The translations under genes were made by a program, and so were the position numbers. The notes beneath the pieces were generated by a model. It saw only the letters and a program-made list of their open reading frames with translations, was not told the DNA's origin and ran no database searches. A stretch of DNA of 64,000 nucleotides from assembly GCF_000956535.1 (NCBI RefSeq), contig NZ_JYIY01000079.1, forward strand, positions 124,001 to 188,000, read 5' to 3'. Of the stretch, positions 1 through 8,206 are shown in pieces. Each line of letters starts with the position of its first letter. The stretch's first letter is position 1. The DNA is from Microbacterium ginsengisoli (GTDB lineage Bacteria; Actinomycetota; Actinomycetes; Actinomycetales; Microbacteriaceae).

Positions 1-57
1 GACACGACCCTGTGGTGGATCGAACCCGACGACGGCGACGAGACAGGCACCGCCTAG
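1..57 (+). CDS. rsmD: C-terminal end of a CDS, probably RsmD 16S rRNA methyltransferase (5' truncated)
   Basis: Only the last 18 codons lie in the window, ending DTTLWWIEPDDGDETGTA. A Gly-Asp-Thr stretch followed by a hydrophobic/aromatic strand is how actinobacterial RsmD (16S rRNA guanine-966 N2-methyltransferase) commonly ends, and rsmD-like genes lie near thiL and ddl in related genomes. The stop TAG (55-57) overlaps the stop of the convergent thiL within a CTAG at 54-57. The identification rests on a short tail and on remembered synteny, so another protein is possible. Confidence 0.5.
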   Translation, partial: DTTLWWIEPDDGDETGTA

Positions 58-1046
58 CCCCGCGCGGAATCCCAGTCGCGGTAGGGATCCCAGCCGGGAG
101 GCCGGGTGACGGGCTCGCCGTCGAGCCGAAGGGCGATATCACCGGCCGGTCGCACGACTCCGATGGGACGGAACGGAGCCGGCACCGCAGCGCCCGCGGG
201 ATACGTCGCCAGCAGCGCGTGGTCCTCGCCGCCGCCGAGCGCGCGCTCTCTGTCCGGGCCGAGGGCCGCGGCATCCAGATCGATCGTGACGCCGGATGCG
301 CGGGCCAGTCGCGATGCATCGAGGGCGAGCCCGTCGGAGACGTCCATCATCGCCGTTGCTCCGGCGCGCGCGGCGATCACCCCCGCCCCGATGGGCGGCG
401 AGGGGCGCAGCTGCGCGACGACGAGCTCGTGATCCTCGGGCGAGAGGCGCGCGCCCATCACCGGAACCGGCTGCCCGGCGTCGTCACGGAACCGGGTGAA
501 CAGGATGTCGAGCCCCGCCGCCGCACGGCCGAGCTCCCCGGCGATCGCCACGACGTCGCCGACCCTCGCCCCGGCACGGGTCACCGGCTTCGTCACCGGT
601 ATGCCGAGAGCGGTCACCGCCACGGTCAGCGTGTCGGAGACGGTCAGATCCCCGCCCTCCACCGAGCAGTCGGGCGCCAGCGCATCACACGCCGCACGCA
701 ACCCCCGGGCCACGTCGGTCACGAACGACAGGCGAGTGTGGTCGGGCATCGCGAGCGCCACGAGCAGGGCCGTCGGGGTCGCTCCCATCGCCGCGACATC
801 CGCGAGATTGACGGCCGCCGCCTTCCAGCCCAGGTCGAACCCGCTCGTCCATGCGAGCCGGAAGTCGGGTCCGTGCACCAGCGTGTCGACAGTGGCGACC
901 ATCCGACCCGAGGGAGCCGCGATCACGGCGGCATCGTCGCCGGGGCCGACCTCCGCGCGCGACGCGCCCACCTCCGCGAGGATCGCTGCGAGCACCTCGC
1001 CCTCCGACAGGGCGGCGACCGTCGGATCGGCGTCGTGCTGCGGCAT
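54..1046 (-). CDS. thiL: Thiamine-monophosphate kinase
   Basis: ThiL phosphorylates thiamine monophosphate with ATP to give thiamine pyrophosphate, the last step of cofactor synthesis in the cytoplasm. The 330-residue protein has the AIR-synthase/ThiL layout: an early acidic GPGDDAAVI motif, DTLVHGPDFR, a nucleotide/Mg segment NLADVAAMGA and the later MDVSDGLALD. Length is normal for the family. The ATG at 1046 is preceded by TAGCGT (1053-1058) and 6 nt, which predicts a leaderless mRNA and supports this start. It is divergent from the DUF3515 lipoprotein gene and convergent with the upstream partial CDS. Confidence 0.93.
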   Translation of the reverse strand: MPQHDADPTVAALSEGEVLAAILAEVGASRAEVGPGDDAAVIAAPSGRMVATVDTLVHGPDFRLAWTSGFDLGWKAAAVNLADVAAMGATPTALLVALAMPDHTRLSFVTDVARGLRAACDALAPDCSVEGGDLTVSDTLTVAVTALGIPVTKPVTRAGARVGDVVAIAGELGRAAAGLDILFTRFRDDAGQPVPVMGARLSPEDHELVVAQLRPSPPIGAGVIAARAGATAMMDVSDGLALDASRLARASGVTIDLDAAALGPDRERALGGGEDHALLATYPAGAAVPAPFRPIGVVRPAGDIALRLDGEPVTRPPGWDPYRDWDSARG

Positions 1047-1097
1047 CCCCCCACGCTACTCGGCGGCGGGACAGGTGCGAGTCGCTAGCCTGGACGG
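1047..1097. promoter_or_regulatory. Divergent leaderless promoters of thiL and the lipoprotein gene
   Basis: Minus strand: TAGCGT at 1053-1058, six G residues, then ATG at 1046. Plus strand: TAGCCT at 1086-1091, GGACGG, then ATG at 1098. Both place the expected transcription start at or next to the first base of the start codon. No Shine-Dalgarno sequence is present on either side. Confidence 0.65.
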
Positions 1098-1592
1098 ATG
1101 AGTCGGATGTCGCGCGCCCTCCTCGCCGCGACGGCGGCCGGATGCCTCGTGCTCACCGGCTGCGCCAGCACCGTCGCGCTGCAGCCCGCTCCGAACTCCG
1201 GCGCGTCAGCCTGCGCCGACATCTCGGTGCGTCTGCCGTCCGACCTCGTCGGCAAGGAGCGCCGGTGGACCACCGCGCAGGCCACCGCAGCATGGGGGGA
1301 CCCCGCCGCTGTGCTCTTCACGTGCGGTGTGACCCCGCCCGGCGCGACAACGATGCCCTGCCGCACGGTCGACGGCGTCGACTGGCTCGTCGATGACACC
1401 GACGCACCGCGCACACTCGTCACGACCTTCGGGCGGGTGCCCGCGGTGCAGCTCTACATCGACACCGACCCCACGGGCGGAGTGTCGAGCATCGACGCCC
1501 TCACTGCGCTCGGCCCGCTCATCTCGGCGTACACGACGGTGACATCCGAGTGCACCGCTCACGGCGGAGCGACCGCGGCGCCGACCCCCTGA
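1098..1592 (+). CDS. DUF3515-family lipoprotein
   Basis: A 164-residue secreted protein of unknown function. It has a basic N-terminus, a hydrophobic stretch and a lipobox LTGC near residue 22, so it should be lipid-anchored outside the membrane. The mature part contains several Cys residues and matches the DUF3515 type that sits beside ddl and thiL across actinobacteria (Rv2980 position in Mycobacterium). The start ATG is 6 nt after TAGCCT, a leaderless arrangement; an in-frame ATG at 1107 is less likely. It converges on ddl with a 3-nt gap. The DUF assignment rests on context and overall look, not on a search. Confidence 0.75.
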   Translation: MSRMSRALLAATAAGCLVLTGCASTVALQPAPNSGASACADISVRLPSDLVGKERRWTTAQATAAWGDPAAVLFTCGVTPPGATTMPCRTVDGVDWLVDDTDAPRTLVTTFGRVPAVQLYIDTDPTGGVSSIDALTALGPLISAYTTVTSECTAHGGATAAPTP

Positions 1593-1595
1593 GAC

Positions 1596-2693
1596 TCAGG
1601 CGCGGACGACCCGCTCCAGAGCGGTGTCGACGAGCTCCGAGATCAGGTCCGCGTAGCTCAGGCCCGACGCGATCCAGCACTTCGGGAACATCGAGATCGG
1701 TGTGAATCCGGGCATCGTGTTGAGCTCGTTGACCACCGGGCCATGGTCGGTCAAGAAGAAGTCGACCCGGGCGAGACCACGCCCGTCGACCGCGGCGAAC
1801 GCGCGCAGCGCCATCTCCTGGAGCGAGGACACCTCCTCGGCCGTGAGATCAGCCGGGCAGACCACGTCGACGCCGTCGCCGCCGAGATACTTCCCCTCGA
1901 AGTCGTAGAACTCGCGGTCGCGCAGCACGATCTCCCCGACGAGCGACGCGCGAGGGGCGACATCCGCTCGCCCTTCGAGCACCCCCACCTCGACCTCGCG
2001 CCCGACGATGCCCTGCTCGACGAGCACCTTGTCGTCTTCGGCGAACGCGACCCGCAGGGCGGCGTCGAGCTCGTCGAGCCCGTGCACCTTGGACACACCG
2101 ACGCTCGAGCCGGCTCGAGCGGGCTTCACGAACCACGGAAAGGATGCCTCGGTCAGCCGTGTGGCGACCACGCCCGGGTCGGCGCGCCACTCCGACTCGC
2201 GCACGGTGATTCCCGGGGATACCGGCACCCCGGCTGCCGCGAGCGCCACCTTCATGAAGTGCTTGTCCATGCAGACCGCGGAGTCGAGCACGCCGCCGCC
2301 CGCGTAGGGGATCTCGAGCGTGTCGAAGAAGCCCTGGATCGTGCCGTCCTCACCGTGCGCGCCGTGGAGGATCGGCAGGATCACATCCACCTCGCCGAGG
2401 TCCGCGATCTCGCCGTCCGCGCGACGCACCCGCAGCGACCGGCGTCCCGCGGGCTCGGGCCACAGAATGCGGGTGCCGTTGTCGACCACCTCGGGCAGGT
2501 GCGCGGGATCGAGCGCGAATTTGCCGGGATCGTCGTCCTCGAGCACGAACGCACCCGTGCGGGTGATGCCGACAGGGATCACCGCGAACCGGTCGCGATC
2601 AATCGCTCCCAGCACTCCCCCCGCTGTTGCGGAGCTGATCGAGTGCTCGCTGGATCTTCCCCCAAACAGAACCACTACGACTGGCTTGTCCAT
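1596..2693 (-). CDS. ddl: D-alanine--D-alanine ligase
   Basis: Joins two D-Ala with ATP to make the dipeptide for peptidoglycan precursors. The 365-residue protein begins with the hallmark FGGRSSEHSIS (residues 10-20), then ATP-grasp features including CMDKHFMK, FVKPARAGSSVGVSK and the C-terminal metal-binding ELNTMPGFTPISMFPK. The ATG at 2693 has AGAGGA about 8 nt upstream. Because the N-terminal motif is essential, the start cannot lie much further in, so the first 95 bases truly overlap the 3' end of gpsA in another frame. Last gene of the leuC-leuD-murA-plsC-gpsA-ddl run. Confidence 0.95.
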   Translation of the reverse strand: MDKPVVVVLFGGRSSEHSISSATAGGVLGAIDRDRFAVIPVGITRTGAFVLEDDDPGKFALDPAHLPEVVDNGTRILWPEPAGRRSLRVRRADGEIADLGEVDVILPILHGAHGEDGTIQGFFDTLEIPYAGGGVLDSAVCMDKHFMKVALAAAGVPVSPGITVRESEWRADPGVVATRLTEASFPWFVKPARAGSSVGVSKVHGLDELDAALRVAFAEDDKVLVEQGIVGREVEVGVLEGRADVAPRASLVGEIVLRDREFYDFEGKYLGGDGVDVVCPADLTAEEVSSLQEMALRAFAAVDGRGLARVDFFLTDHGPVVNELNTMPGFTPISMFPKCWIASGLSYADLISELVDTALERVVRA

Positions 2694-3729
2694 TCTGCGT
2701 CCTCTCCCCTTGGGGGGTGTCGTCGTCGGTGGTCAGGTGCGGAGCGATCTGACGGGGATCGAGGTCGCCGTCGAGCACCATCTTGACCTGCTCCACGATC
2801 GGCATCTGCACGTCGTGCTCGCGTGCGAGGGTGAGCACGGGCGTCACCGAGGCGAGGCCCTCCGCGGTCTGCTGCATCTGCTTGACGACATCCTGGAAGC
2901 TGTAGCCCTGCCCCAGCAGGCGCCCCGCCGTGTTGTTGCGACTCAGCGGCGACTGACATGTGGCTATCAGGTCGCCGAGTCCGGCGAGCCCCTGCAGTGT
3001 CTCGGCGCGCGCGCCCATGGCGACGGCGAAGTCGGTCATCTCGACGAGACCTCGCGTGATGATCGACGCCTTGGTGTTCTCGCCGTAGCCGACGCCGTCG
3101 ACGATGCCGATCGCGACGGCGATGAGGTTCTTGAGCACACCACCGAACTCGGTGCCGATCACATCGGTGTTCACGAATGTGCGGAAGTAGTGATTGCGCG
3201 CGCGGCGGGCCACCAGCTCCGCCGTCTCCTGACTCGTCGAGGAGATGACCGCCGCGGTCGGCTGCTCACGAGCGATCTCGAGCGCGAGATTGGGGCCCGA
3301 TGCGACGGCGATTCGGTCGGGATCGCAGCGCAGCTCCTGCTCGATCACCTCGCTCATGCGCAGATTCGTGCGCTTCTCGACACCCTTCATGAGGGAGATG
3401 ACCGGCTGGTCGGTGCGGGAGAGGATGGGTCGCAGACCCTTGAGGTTGTGGCGGAGGGCCTGGCTGGGAACCGAGAGGAACACGAGCTCGGCACCGTCGA
3501 GAACCGCATGGAGGTCATCGGACGCCCACATCGTGCGCGGCAGATTGATGCCGGGCAGGTACTGACTGTTGCGCTTGGCCCTCGTGATCTCATCGGCAAG
3601 TTCGCGCCGACGAGCCCACATGCCGACCTGTGCCCCGCCGTCGGCCAGAATCTTGCCGAACGTGGTCCCCCAGCTGCCGGCGCCGATGACGGCGACGCGA
3701 GGGAGCTCGGGCTCGCCTCTACGAGTCAA
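2599..3729 (-). CDS. gpsA: Glycerol-3-phosphate dehydrogenase [NAD(P)+]
   Basis: Reduces dihydroxyacetone phosphate to sn-glycerol-3-phosphate for phospholipid synthesis. Motifs in order: VAVIGAGSWGTTFG (Rossmann), SVPSQALR, KGVEKRTN, ASGPNLALE, TEFGGVLKNLIAVAIG with the catalytic Lys, and GLAGLGDLIATC. I choose TTG at 3729: AGAAGGAGAC lies 8 nt upstream and the family core starts about 10 residues in; this start overlaps plsC by 11 nt. The protein is 376 residues, some 40 longer than usual; the extra C-terminal tail (about 30 residues, Ser/Gly/Gln-rich) is encoded in the 95 bases shared with ddl. The plsC-gpsA order links two early phospholipid steps. Confidence 0.94.
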   Translation of the reverse strand: MTRRGEPELPRVAVIGAGSWGTTFGKILADGGAQVGMWARRRELADEITRAKRNSQYLPGINLPRTMWASDDLHAVLDGAELVFLSVPSQALRHNLKGLRPILSRTDQPVISLMKGVEKRTNLRMSEVIEQELRCDPDRIAVASGPNLALEIAREQPTAAVISSTSQETAELVARRARNHYFRTFVNTDVIGTEFGGVLKNLIAVAIGIVDGVGYGENTKASIITRGLVEMTDFAVAMGARAETLQGLAGLGDLIATCQSPLSRNNTAGRLLGQGYSFQDVVKQMQQTAEGLASVTPVLTLAREHDVQMPIVEQVKMVLDGDLDPRQIAPHLTTDDDTPQGERTQNGQASRSGSVWGKIQRALDQLRNSGGSAGSD

Positions 3730-4489
3730 GGCGACCCGTCTCCTTCTGGCCGTGCGCGGAGGGGTTCCAGCGCTCGGCCGGAGCCTTCTCACCGCGCAGC
3801 GTCTCCTCCAGCGAGGTGATTCCCTGCATCACCGCGGCCGTCACCGCTACAAGCGTGCTCTGCTCCTTGCCGTGACCGATATGAGCGGAGAGGTCCAGTG
3901 CCGGTCCGAACACGATGCGCACGCTCTTTCTCGGCGGCCAGAGCGAGAGCTTCCCGTATCGCGGGAGGATGCGCTGCGAGCCCCAGTGCGCGACCGGGAT
4001 CAGCGGGATGTCCCCCGCGAGCGCGAGGCGCGCGGCCCCGGTCTTGCCCCGCATCGGCCACAAGTCGGGGTCGCGGGTGAGGGTTCCCTCGGGGTACACG
4101 ATCACGCCGTGACCTGAAGCAACGAGGCGTCGTGCGGAGGCCACCGTCGAACTCGCCGCGGCGGCCGTCGACTCACGTGCGACGGGCACCATGCCGGTGA
4201 CACGCAACGCCCAGCCGAGAACCGGCACGCGGAACAGACTCTCCTTGGCGAGGAAGCGCGGGGCGCGTCCGATGCGCCACACGGCGACTGCGACGATCAA
4301 GGGATCGATCTCGCTCATGTGGTTCGGCGCGACGACGTAGGAGCCCTCCTCCGGAAGGTTCTCCTCGCCCTCGATCTCGATGCGCGCGATGAGGCCGACG
4401 ATGGGCACGATGATCGCGGCGAGCAGCCACCAGACGCTGGGCCGCGACTTCTCGGGCGATGCGCGTCTCTTGCGGGACGTGGTCGACAC
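3719..4489 (-). CDS. plsC: 1-acyl-sn-glycerol-3-phosphate acyltransferase (PlsC family)
   Basis: Transfers an acyl chain to lysophosphatidate at the membrane, giving phosphatidate. The 256-residue protein has a basic N-terminus, one hydrophobic segment (about residues 20-35), then the acyltransferase motifs NHMSEIDP (H-x4-D), a central FLAKESLF and VIVYPEGTLTRD. The C-terminal 30 residues are polar and variable. It starts at GTG 4489, three bases after the murA stop, and overlaps gpsA by 11 nt. Substrate preference cannot be read from sequence; other lysophospholipid acyltransferases share this fold. Confidence 0.88.
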   Translation of the reverse strand: MSTTSRKRRASPEKSRPSVWWLLAAIIVPIVGLIARIEIEGEENLPEEGSYVVAPNHMSEIDPLIVAVAVWRIGRAPRFLAKESLFRVPVLGWALRVTGMVPVARESTAAAASSTVASARRLVASGHGVIVYPEGTLTRDPDLWPMRGKTGAARLALAGDIPLIPVAHWGSQRILPRYGKLSLWPPRKSVRIVFGPALDLSAHIGHGKEQSTLVAVTAAVMQGITSLEETLRGEKAPAERWNPSAHGQKETGRLDS

Positions 4490-4492
4490 GGC

Positions 4493-5857
4493 TCAGCCGA
4501 TGACGTCGAAGTCGGCGCCGAGTGCGCGCAGCTTGGCGAAGAAGTCGGGGTATCCACGCCGGATGATCCCGACGTTGCGCACGATCGACTCCCCTTCGGC
4601 GGTCAGCGCCGCGATCACATGGCTGTACCCGCCTCGCAGATCAGGGACGGTGATGTCGGCACCTCGCAATGCGGTCGGACCGGTGATGACGGCGGCCTGC
4701 TCGAGCGCGCGGCGCGCCACGCGACGCACGCCCTCCTGCAGTCCGTGGGGGTGCACGACGATGTCGGCGCCCATCTTCACGAGCGCCTGAGTGAAGCCGA
4801 AGCGGTTCTCGTACACCGTCTCGTGCACGACCGAGCGGCCCGACGCCTGGGTGAGTGCGACGATCAGGGGCTGCTGCCAGTCGGTCATGAAGCCGGGGTG
4901 CACATCGGTCTCGACGACAACGGGCCGGAGCTCGCCGTCTCGCCGGAAGAGGATCCCGTCCTCCTGCACGTCGAAATCGGCGCCGACCTTCCGCAGCACG
5001 TTGAGGAAGGTCAGCATCTCCTGCTGGCGTGCACCGGCGACGAAGATCTCGCCGTCGGTCGCGATCGCCGCGCTGGCCCAGCTCGCGGCCTCGTTGCGAT
5101 CGAAGATCGCGCGGTGGTCGTAGCCCTTGAGCCGATCGACGCCCTCGATGAAGATGACCCGGTTGGGCTCGTAGGAGATGATCGCGCCCATCTTCTGCAG
5201 CACGGCGATCAGGTCCATGATCTCGGGCTCGATCGCGGCGTTGCGCAGCTCCGTGACGCCCTTCGCGCGCACTGCCGTCAGCAGTACCTGCTCCGTGGCG
5301 CCGACGCTCGGGTAGGGCAGGTGGATGCTGGCACCGCGCAGGCCCTGCGGCGCCGAGAGTCGGATGCCGCTCGGCAGCTTCTCGACCACTGCGCCGAACT
5401 TGCGCAGCGCGTCGAGGTGGAAGTCGATCGGCCGGTCGCCGATGCGGCATCCGCCGAGATCGGGGATGAACGCCTGCCCCAGGCGGTGCAGCAGGGGGCC
5501 GCAGAACAGGATCGGGATACGCGACGCGCCGGCGTGGGCGTCGATCTCCTCGAAGTGCGCAGACTCGACGTCACGGGGATCGAGCACGAGCGAGCCCGGC
5601 TCGACACCGTCTTCGACGCGCACGCCATGCACCTCGAGAAGAGAGCGCACGACGGCGACGTCGCTGATCTCGGGCACGTCGCGCAGGATGCTCGGGCTCT
5701 CACCGAGAAGAGACGCCACCATCGCCTTGGTGACGAGGTTCTTGGCGCCCTTCACCTCGACGCGACCGGAGAGCGGACGGCCGCCCCGGATCGAGATGAT
5801 CTCGCCCTCCTCCTCTTTGCGTCCGCCTGCGATGGATGCGTCGCCTAGGAGAGTCAT
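4493..5857 (-). CDS. murA: UDP-N-acetylglucosamine 1-carboxyvinyltransferase
   Basis: First committed step of peptidoglycan synthesis: transfers enolpyruvyl from PEP to UDP-GlcNAc. The 454-residue protein has the EPSP-synthase fold, with VEVKGAKN (substrate Lys), and IPDLGGCRIGDRPIDFH carrying the active-site Cys near residue 137. Having Cys, not the Asp known in mycobacterial MurA, predicts sensitivity to fosfomycin (family knowledge). About 20 N-terminal residues precede the core. The reading frame is open further upstream, but ATG 5857 just after the leuD stop (11-nt gap) fits best. Essential gene inside a leucine operon. Confidence 0.95.
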   Translation of the reverse strand: MTLLGDASIAGGRKEEEGEIISIRGGRPLSGRVEVKGAKNLVTKAMVASLLGESPSILRDVPEISDVAVVRSLLEVHGVRVEDGVEPGSLVLDPRDVESAHFEEIDAHAGASRIPILFCGPLLHRLGQAFIPDLGGCRIGDRPIDFHLDALRKFGAVVEKLPSGIRLSAPQGLRGASIHLPYPSVGATEQVLLTAVRAKGVTELRNAAIEPEIMDLIAVLQKMGAIISYEPNRVIFIEGVDRLKGYDHRAIFDRNEAASWASAAIATDGEIFVAGARQQEMLTFLNVLRKVGADFDVQEDGILFRRDGELRPVVVETDVHPGFMTDWQQPLIVALTQASGRSVVHETVYENRFGFTQALVKMGADIVVHPHGLQEGVRRVARRALEQAAVITGPTALRGADITVPDLRGGYSHVIAALTAEGESIVRNVGIIRRGYPDFFAKLRALGADFDVIG

Positions 5858-5868
5858 ACGGTGCGGCC

Positions 5869-6480
5869 TCACTTCGTGGGAGCGTCCGGAACGGGGAGCG
5901 TCCGGGGCTTCCAGGACTCGCGTCGCGCCTCGTAGGCGGCGATGCGATCTTCGTTTCGAAGGGTGAGCCCGATGTCGTCGAGACCCTCCAGAAGCCGCCA
6001 CCTAGTGTAATCGTCGATGTCGAAACCGACACGAAGGTCGCCGATGACGGCGGTTCGGGTCTCGAGGTCGACGGTGAGCTGCGCACCGGGGTCGGCATCG
6101 AGAACCGCCCAGATCGACTCGAGGTCGGGCTCGGAGATGACCCCGGCCACCAGGCCCTGCTTCCCGGCGTTGCCGCGGAAGATGTCGGCGAACCGGGGGC
6201 TCAGCACCACACGGAATCCGTAGTCGCGCAGCGCCCAGACAGCGTGTTCACGACTCGAGCCGGTGCCGAAATCGGGACCGGCGACGAGCACTGACGCGCC
6301 CGCGTAGGCGGGCTGGTTGAGGATGAACTCCGGGTCCTGGCGCCAGTTGGCGAACAGCGCGTCCTCGAATCCCGTCTTGGTCACCCGCTTGAGGTAGACG
6401 GCCGGGATAATCTGGTCGGTGTCGACGGCCGATCGATGCAGCGGGACGGCGACGCCGGTGTGGGCGGTGAACTTCTCCAC
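5869..6480 (-). CDS. leuD: 3-isopropylmalate dehydratase small subunit
   Basis: Small subunit of isopropylmalate isomerase; with LeuC it interconverts 2- and 3-isopropylmalate in leucine synthesis. The 203-residue protein shows the swivel-domain signatures [30 protein letters not shown] and [11 protein letters not shown] start at GTG 6480: GGAGG lies 8 nt upstream inside the end of leuC, and the family begins with this EKFTAHTG sequence. The frame stays open far upstream, antisense to nothing real, so a longer start is rejected. Gap to leuC is 2 nt. Confidence 0.95.
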   Translation of the reverse strand: MEKFTAHTGVAVPLHRSAVDTDQIIPAVYLKRVTKTGFEDALFANWRQDPEFILNQPAYAGASVLVAGPDFGTGSSREHAVWALRDYGFRVVLSPRFADIFRGNAGKQGLVAGVISEPDLESIWAVLDADPGAQLTVDLETRTAVIGDLRVGFDIDDYTRWRLLEGLDDIGLTLRNEDRIAAYEARRESWKPRTLPVPDAPTK

Positions 6481-6482
6481 GG

Positions 6483-7964
6483 TCAGGCCTCCTGTCCGGC
6501 GCCGGTCGCCACGGCGACGAGCGGTTCGAGATCCGCGGGGCTCGAGAGGGTGCCTCGCACAGCGGTGGCGGCGGCCACGAGGGGCGACACCAGATGCGTC
6601 CGCCCGCCCTTGCCCTGACGTCCCTCGAAATTGCGGTTCGACGTCGACGCGCAGCGCTCCCCCGGCGCGAGCTGGTCGGGGTTCATTCCTAGGCACATCG
6701 AGCATCCCGCGAACCGCCATTCGGCGCCGAAGTCGGTGAACACCTTGTCGAGTCCCTCGGCCTCGGCCTCCAGGCGAACCCGGGCGGAGCCGGGAACCAC
6801 CATGACGCGCACGCCCGGCGCCTTCGTGCGACCGCGCACGACATCCGCGAACGCGCGCAGGTCCTCGATACGGCTGTTGGTGCACGAGCCCATGAATACG
6901 GCGTCGACCGCGACATCCTTCAGCGGGGTGCCGGCCGCGAGGTCCATGTACTCGAGCGCCCGCTCGGCGGCGGCCCGCTCGTTCGGGTCCGAGAAATCGG
7001 ACGGCGTCGGCACGACGTCGCCGAGCGACACACCCTGGCCCGGGTTCGTGCCCCACGTGACGAACGGCTCGAGGGCCGCGGCATCCAGGTAGACCTCCGC
7101 GTCGTAGACCGCACCCTCGTCGCTCGGCAGCGTGCGCCAGTAGGCGACGGCGTCGTCCCAGTCCGCGCCTCGCGGCGCGTGCGCACGGCCCTCGAGGTAG
7201 GCGAAGGTCGTGTCGTCGGGGGCGACCATACCGGCGCGCGCCCCCGCCTCGATCGACATGTTGCACATCGTCATGCGGCCCTCCATCGAGAGGGACCGGA
7301 TCGCCGAGCCGCGGAACTCCAGCACGTAGCCCTGGCCGCCGTTCGTGCCGATCTTGGCGATGACAGCCAGGATGATGTCCTTCGCGGTCACCCCGGGCTT
7401 CAGCTCGCCCTCGACGGTGATCGCCATCGTCTTGAAGGGCTTCAGCGGCAGCGTCTGGGTCGCGAGCACGTGCTCGACCTCGCTCGTGCCGATGCCGAAC
7501 GCCATGGCCCCGAACGCGCCATGGGTGGACGTGTGGCTGTCGCCGCACACGACCGTGATACCGGGCATCGTGAGACCGAGCTGGGGACCCACGACGTGCA
7601 CGATGCCCTGCTCGCGGTCGCCGAGCGAGTGCAGGCGCACCCCGAACTCGGCCGCGTTGCGACGCAGCGTCTCGATCTGCGTGCGGCTCGTGAGGTCGGC
7701 GATCGGCTTGTCGATGTCGAGCGTCGGAGTGTTGTGGTCCTCGGTGGCGATCGTGAGGTCGAGACGGCGCACCGGGCGCCCCTCGGCGCGGAGGCCGTCG
7801 AAGGCCTGCGGGCTCGTCACCTCGTGCACCAGGTGCAGGTCGATGTAGATGAGGTCGGGTTCGCCGTTCTCACCCTTGACGACGAGGTGGTTGTCCCAGA
7901 CCTTCTCCGCGAGCGTGCGCGGACGGTCGGGAATGGTGGGCGAATCGGACGTGATGTCGGTCAT
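6483..7964 (-). CDS. leuC: 3-isopropylmalate dehydratase large subunit
   Basis: Aconitase-family large subunit carrying the [4Fe-4S] cluster. The 493-residue protein contains DNHLV, the [15 protein letters not shown] motif, GSCTNSR with the first cluster Cys, and [11 protein letters not shown] with the other two. Length is typical of bacterial LeuC. ATG at 7964; the best purine-rich site (GAGGAG) is about 12 nt upstream, rather far. First enzyme gene after the Leu-rich leader ORF at 8027-8077, which suggests leucine-dependent control. Confidence 0.96.
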   Translation of the reverse strand: MTDITSDSPTIPDRPRTLAEKVWDNHLVVKGENGEPDLIYIDLHLVHEVTSPQAFDGLRAEGRPVRRLDLTIATEDHNTPTLDIDKPIADLTSRTQIETLRRNAAEFGVRLHSLGDREQGIVHVVGPQLGLTMPGITVVCGDSHTSTHGAFGAMAFGIGTSEVEHVLATQTLPLKPFKTMAITVEGELKPGVTAKDIILAVIAKIGTNGGQGYVLEFRGSAIRSLSMEGRMTMCNMSIEAGARAGMVAPDDTTFAYLEGRAHAPRGADWDDAVAYWRTLPSDEGAVYDAEVYLDAAALEPFVTWGTNPGQGVSLGDVVPTPSDFSDPNERAAAERALEYMDLAAGTPLKDVAVDAVFMGSCTNSRIEDLRAFADVVRGRTKAPGVRVMVVPGSARVRLEAEAEGLDKVFTDFGAEWRFAGCSMCLGMNPDQLAPGERCASTSNRNFEGRQGKGGRTHLVSPLVAAATAVRGTLSSPADLEPLVAVATGAGQEA

Positions 7965-8089
7965 GGCTCTGACGTACTCCTCGAGTGGGTGTGGAGGCCC
8001 GCGACGAACTCCGCGACGAGGACGGCCTAGAACAAGGTCTCGTCGCGGCCGCTAAGGAGGAGGCGAGCGATCCGCACCTCGTCACAGTA
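7965..8089 (-). promoter_or_regulatory. Probable leucine attenuator region of leuC
   Basis: Reading minus strand: -10-like TACTGT (8084-8089), 6 nt, then the GTG of a short leader ORF with three adjacent Leu codons. The leader segment CCGCGACGAG (8039-8048) is exactly complementary to a segment at 8011-8020 and, with one G-U pair, to a second at 7999-8008, so two mutually exclusive hairpins are possible. The pyrimidine segment GCCTCC (7993-7998) could pair with the purine-rich site before leuC. No T-run follows either hairpin, so control may be at translation rather than at termination. Mechanism is inferred. Confidence 0.6.
8027..8077 (-). CDS. Leucine-rich leader peptide, 16 residues
   Basis: Short ORF GTG...TAG encoding [16 protein letters not shown]. 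Codons 6-8 are CTC CTC CTT, and Leu-15 is TTG: four Leu in 16 residues, directly ahead of leuC. The GTG is 6 nt after TACTGT, so the ORF probably starts the mRNA without a leader. The ORF encodes one arm of the alternative hairpins, as expected of an attenuation peptide whose ribosome position is read by RNA folding. Leu-leader peptides are known before leu genes in actinobacteria; this instance is my reading of the sequence. Confidence 0.6.
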   Translation of the reverse strand: MRIARLLLSGRDETLF

Positions 8090-8206
8090 CCACCGGCGCC
8101 TCGGCGCAGGGCTCGACGGCGTGACGTCGTATTGCGCCCGATGATGGCGGCGGCGGCGCGCCGTGCGACGATTCCCCTTTGACCCCCGCCCTACCCGAGG
8201 AGAGTC

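Noticed and set aside
3730..3792. Longer N-terminus for GpsA
   Set aside because: The extra residues are Arg/Pro-rich, overlap plsC further, and the TTG at 3729 has a proper ribosome site and fits the family start.
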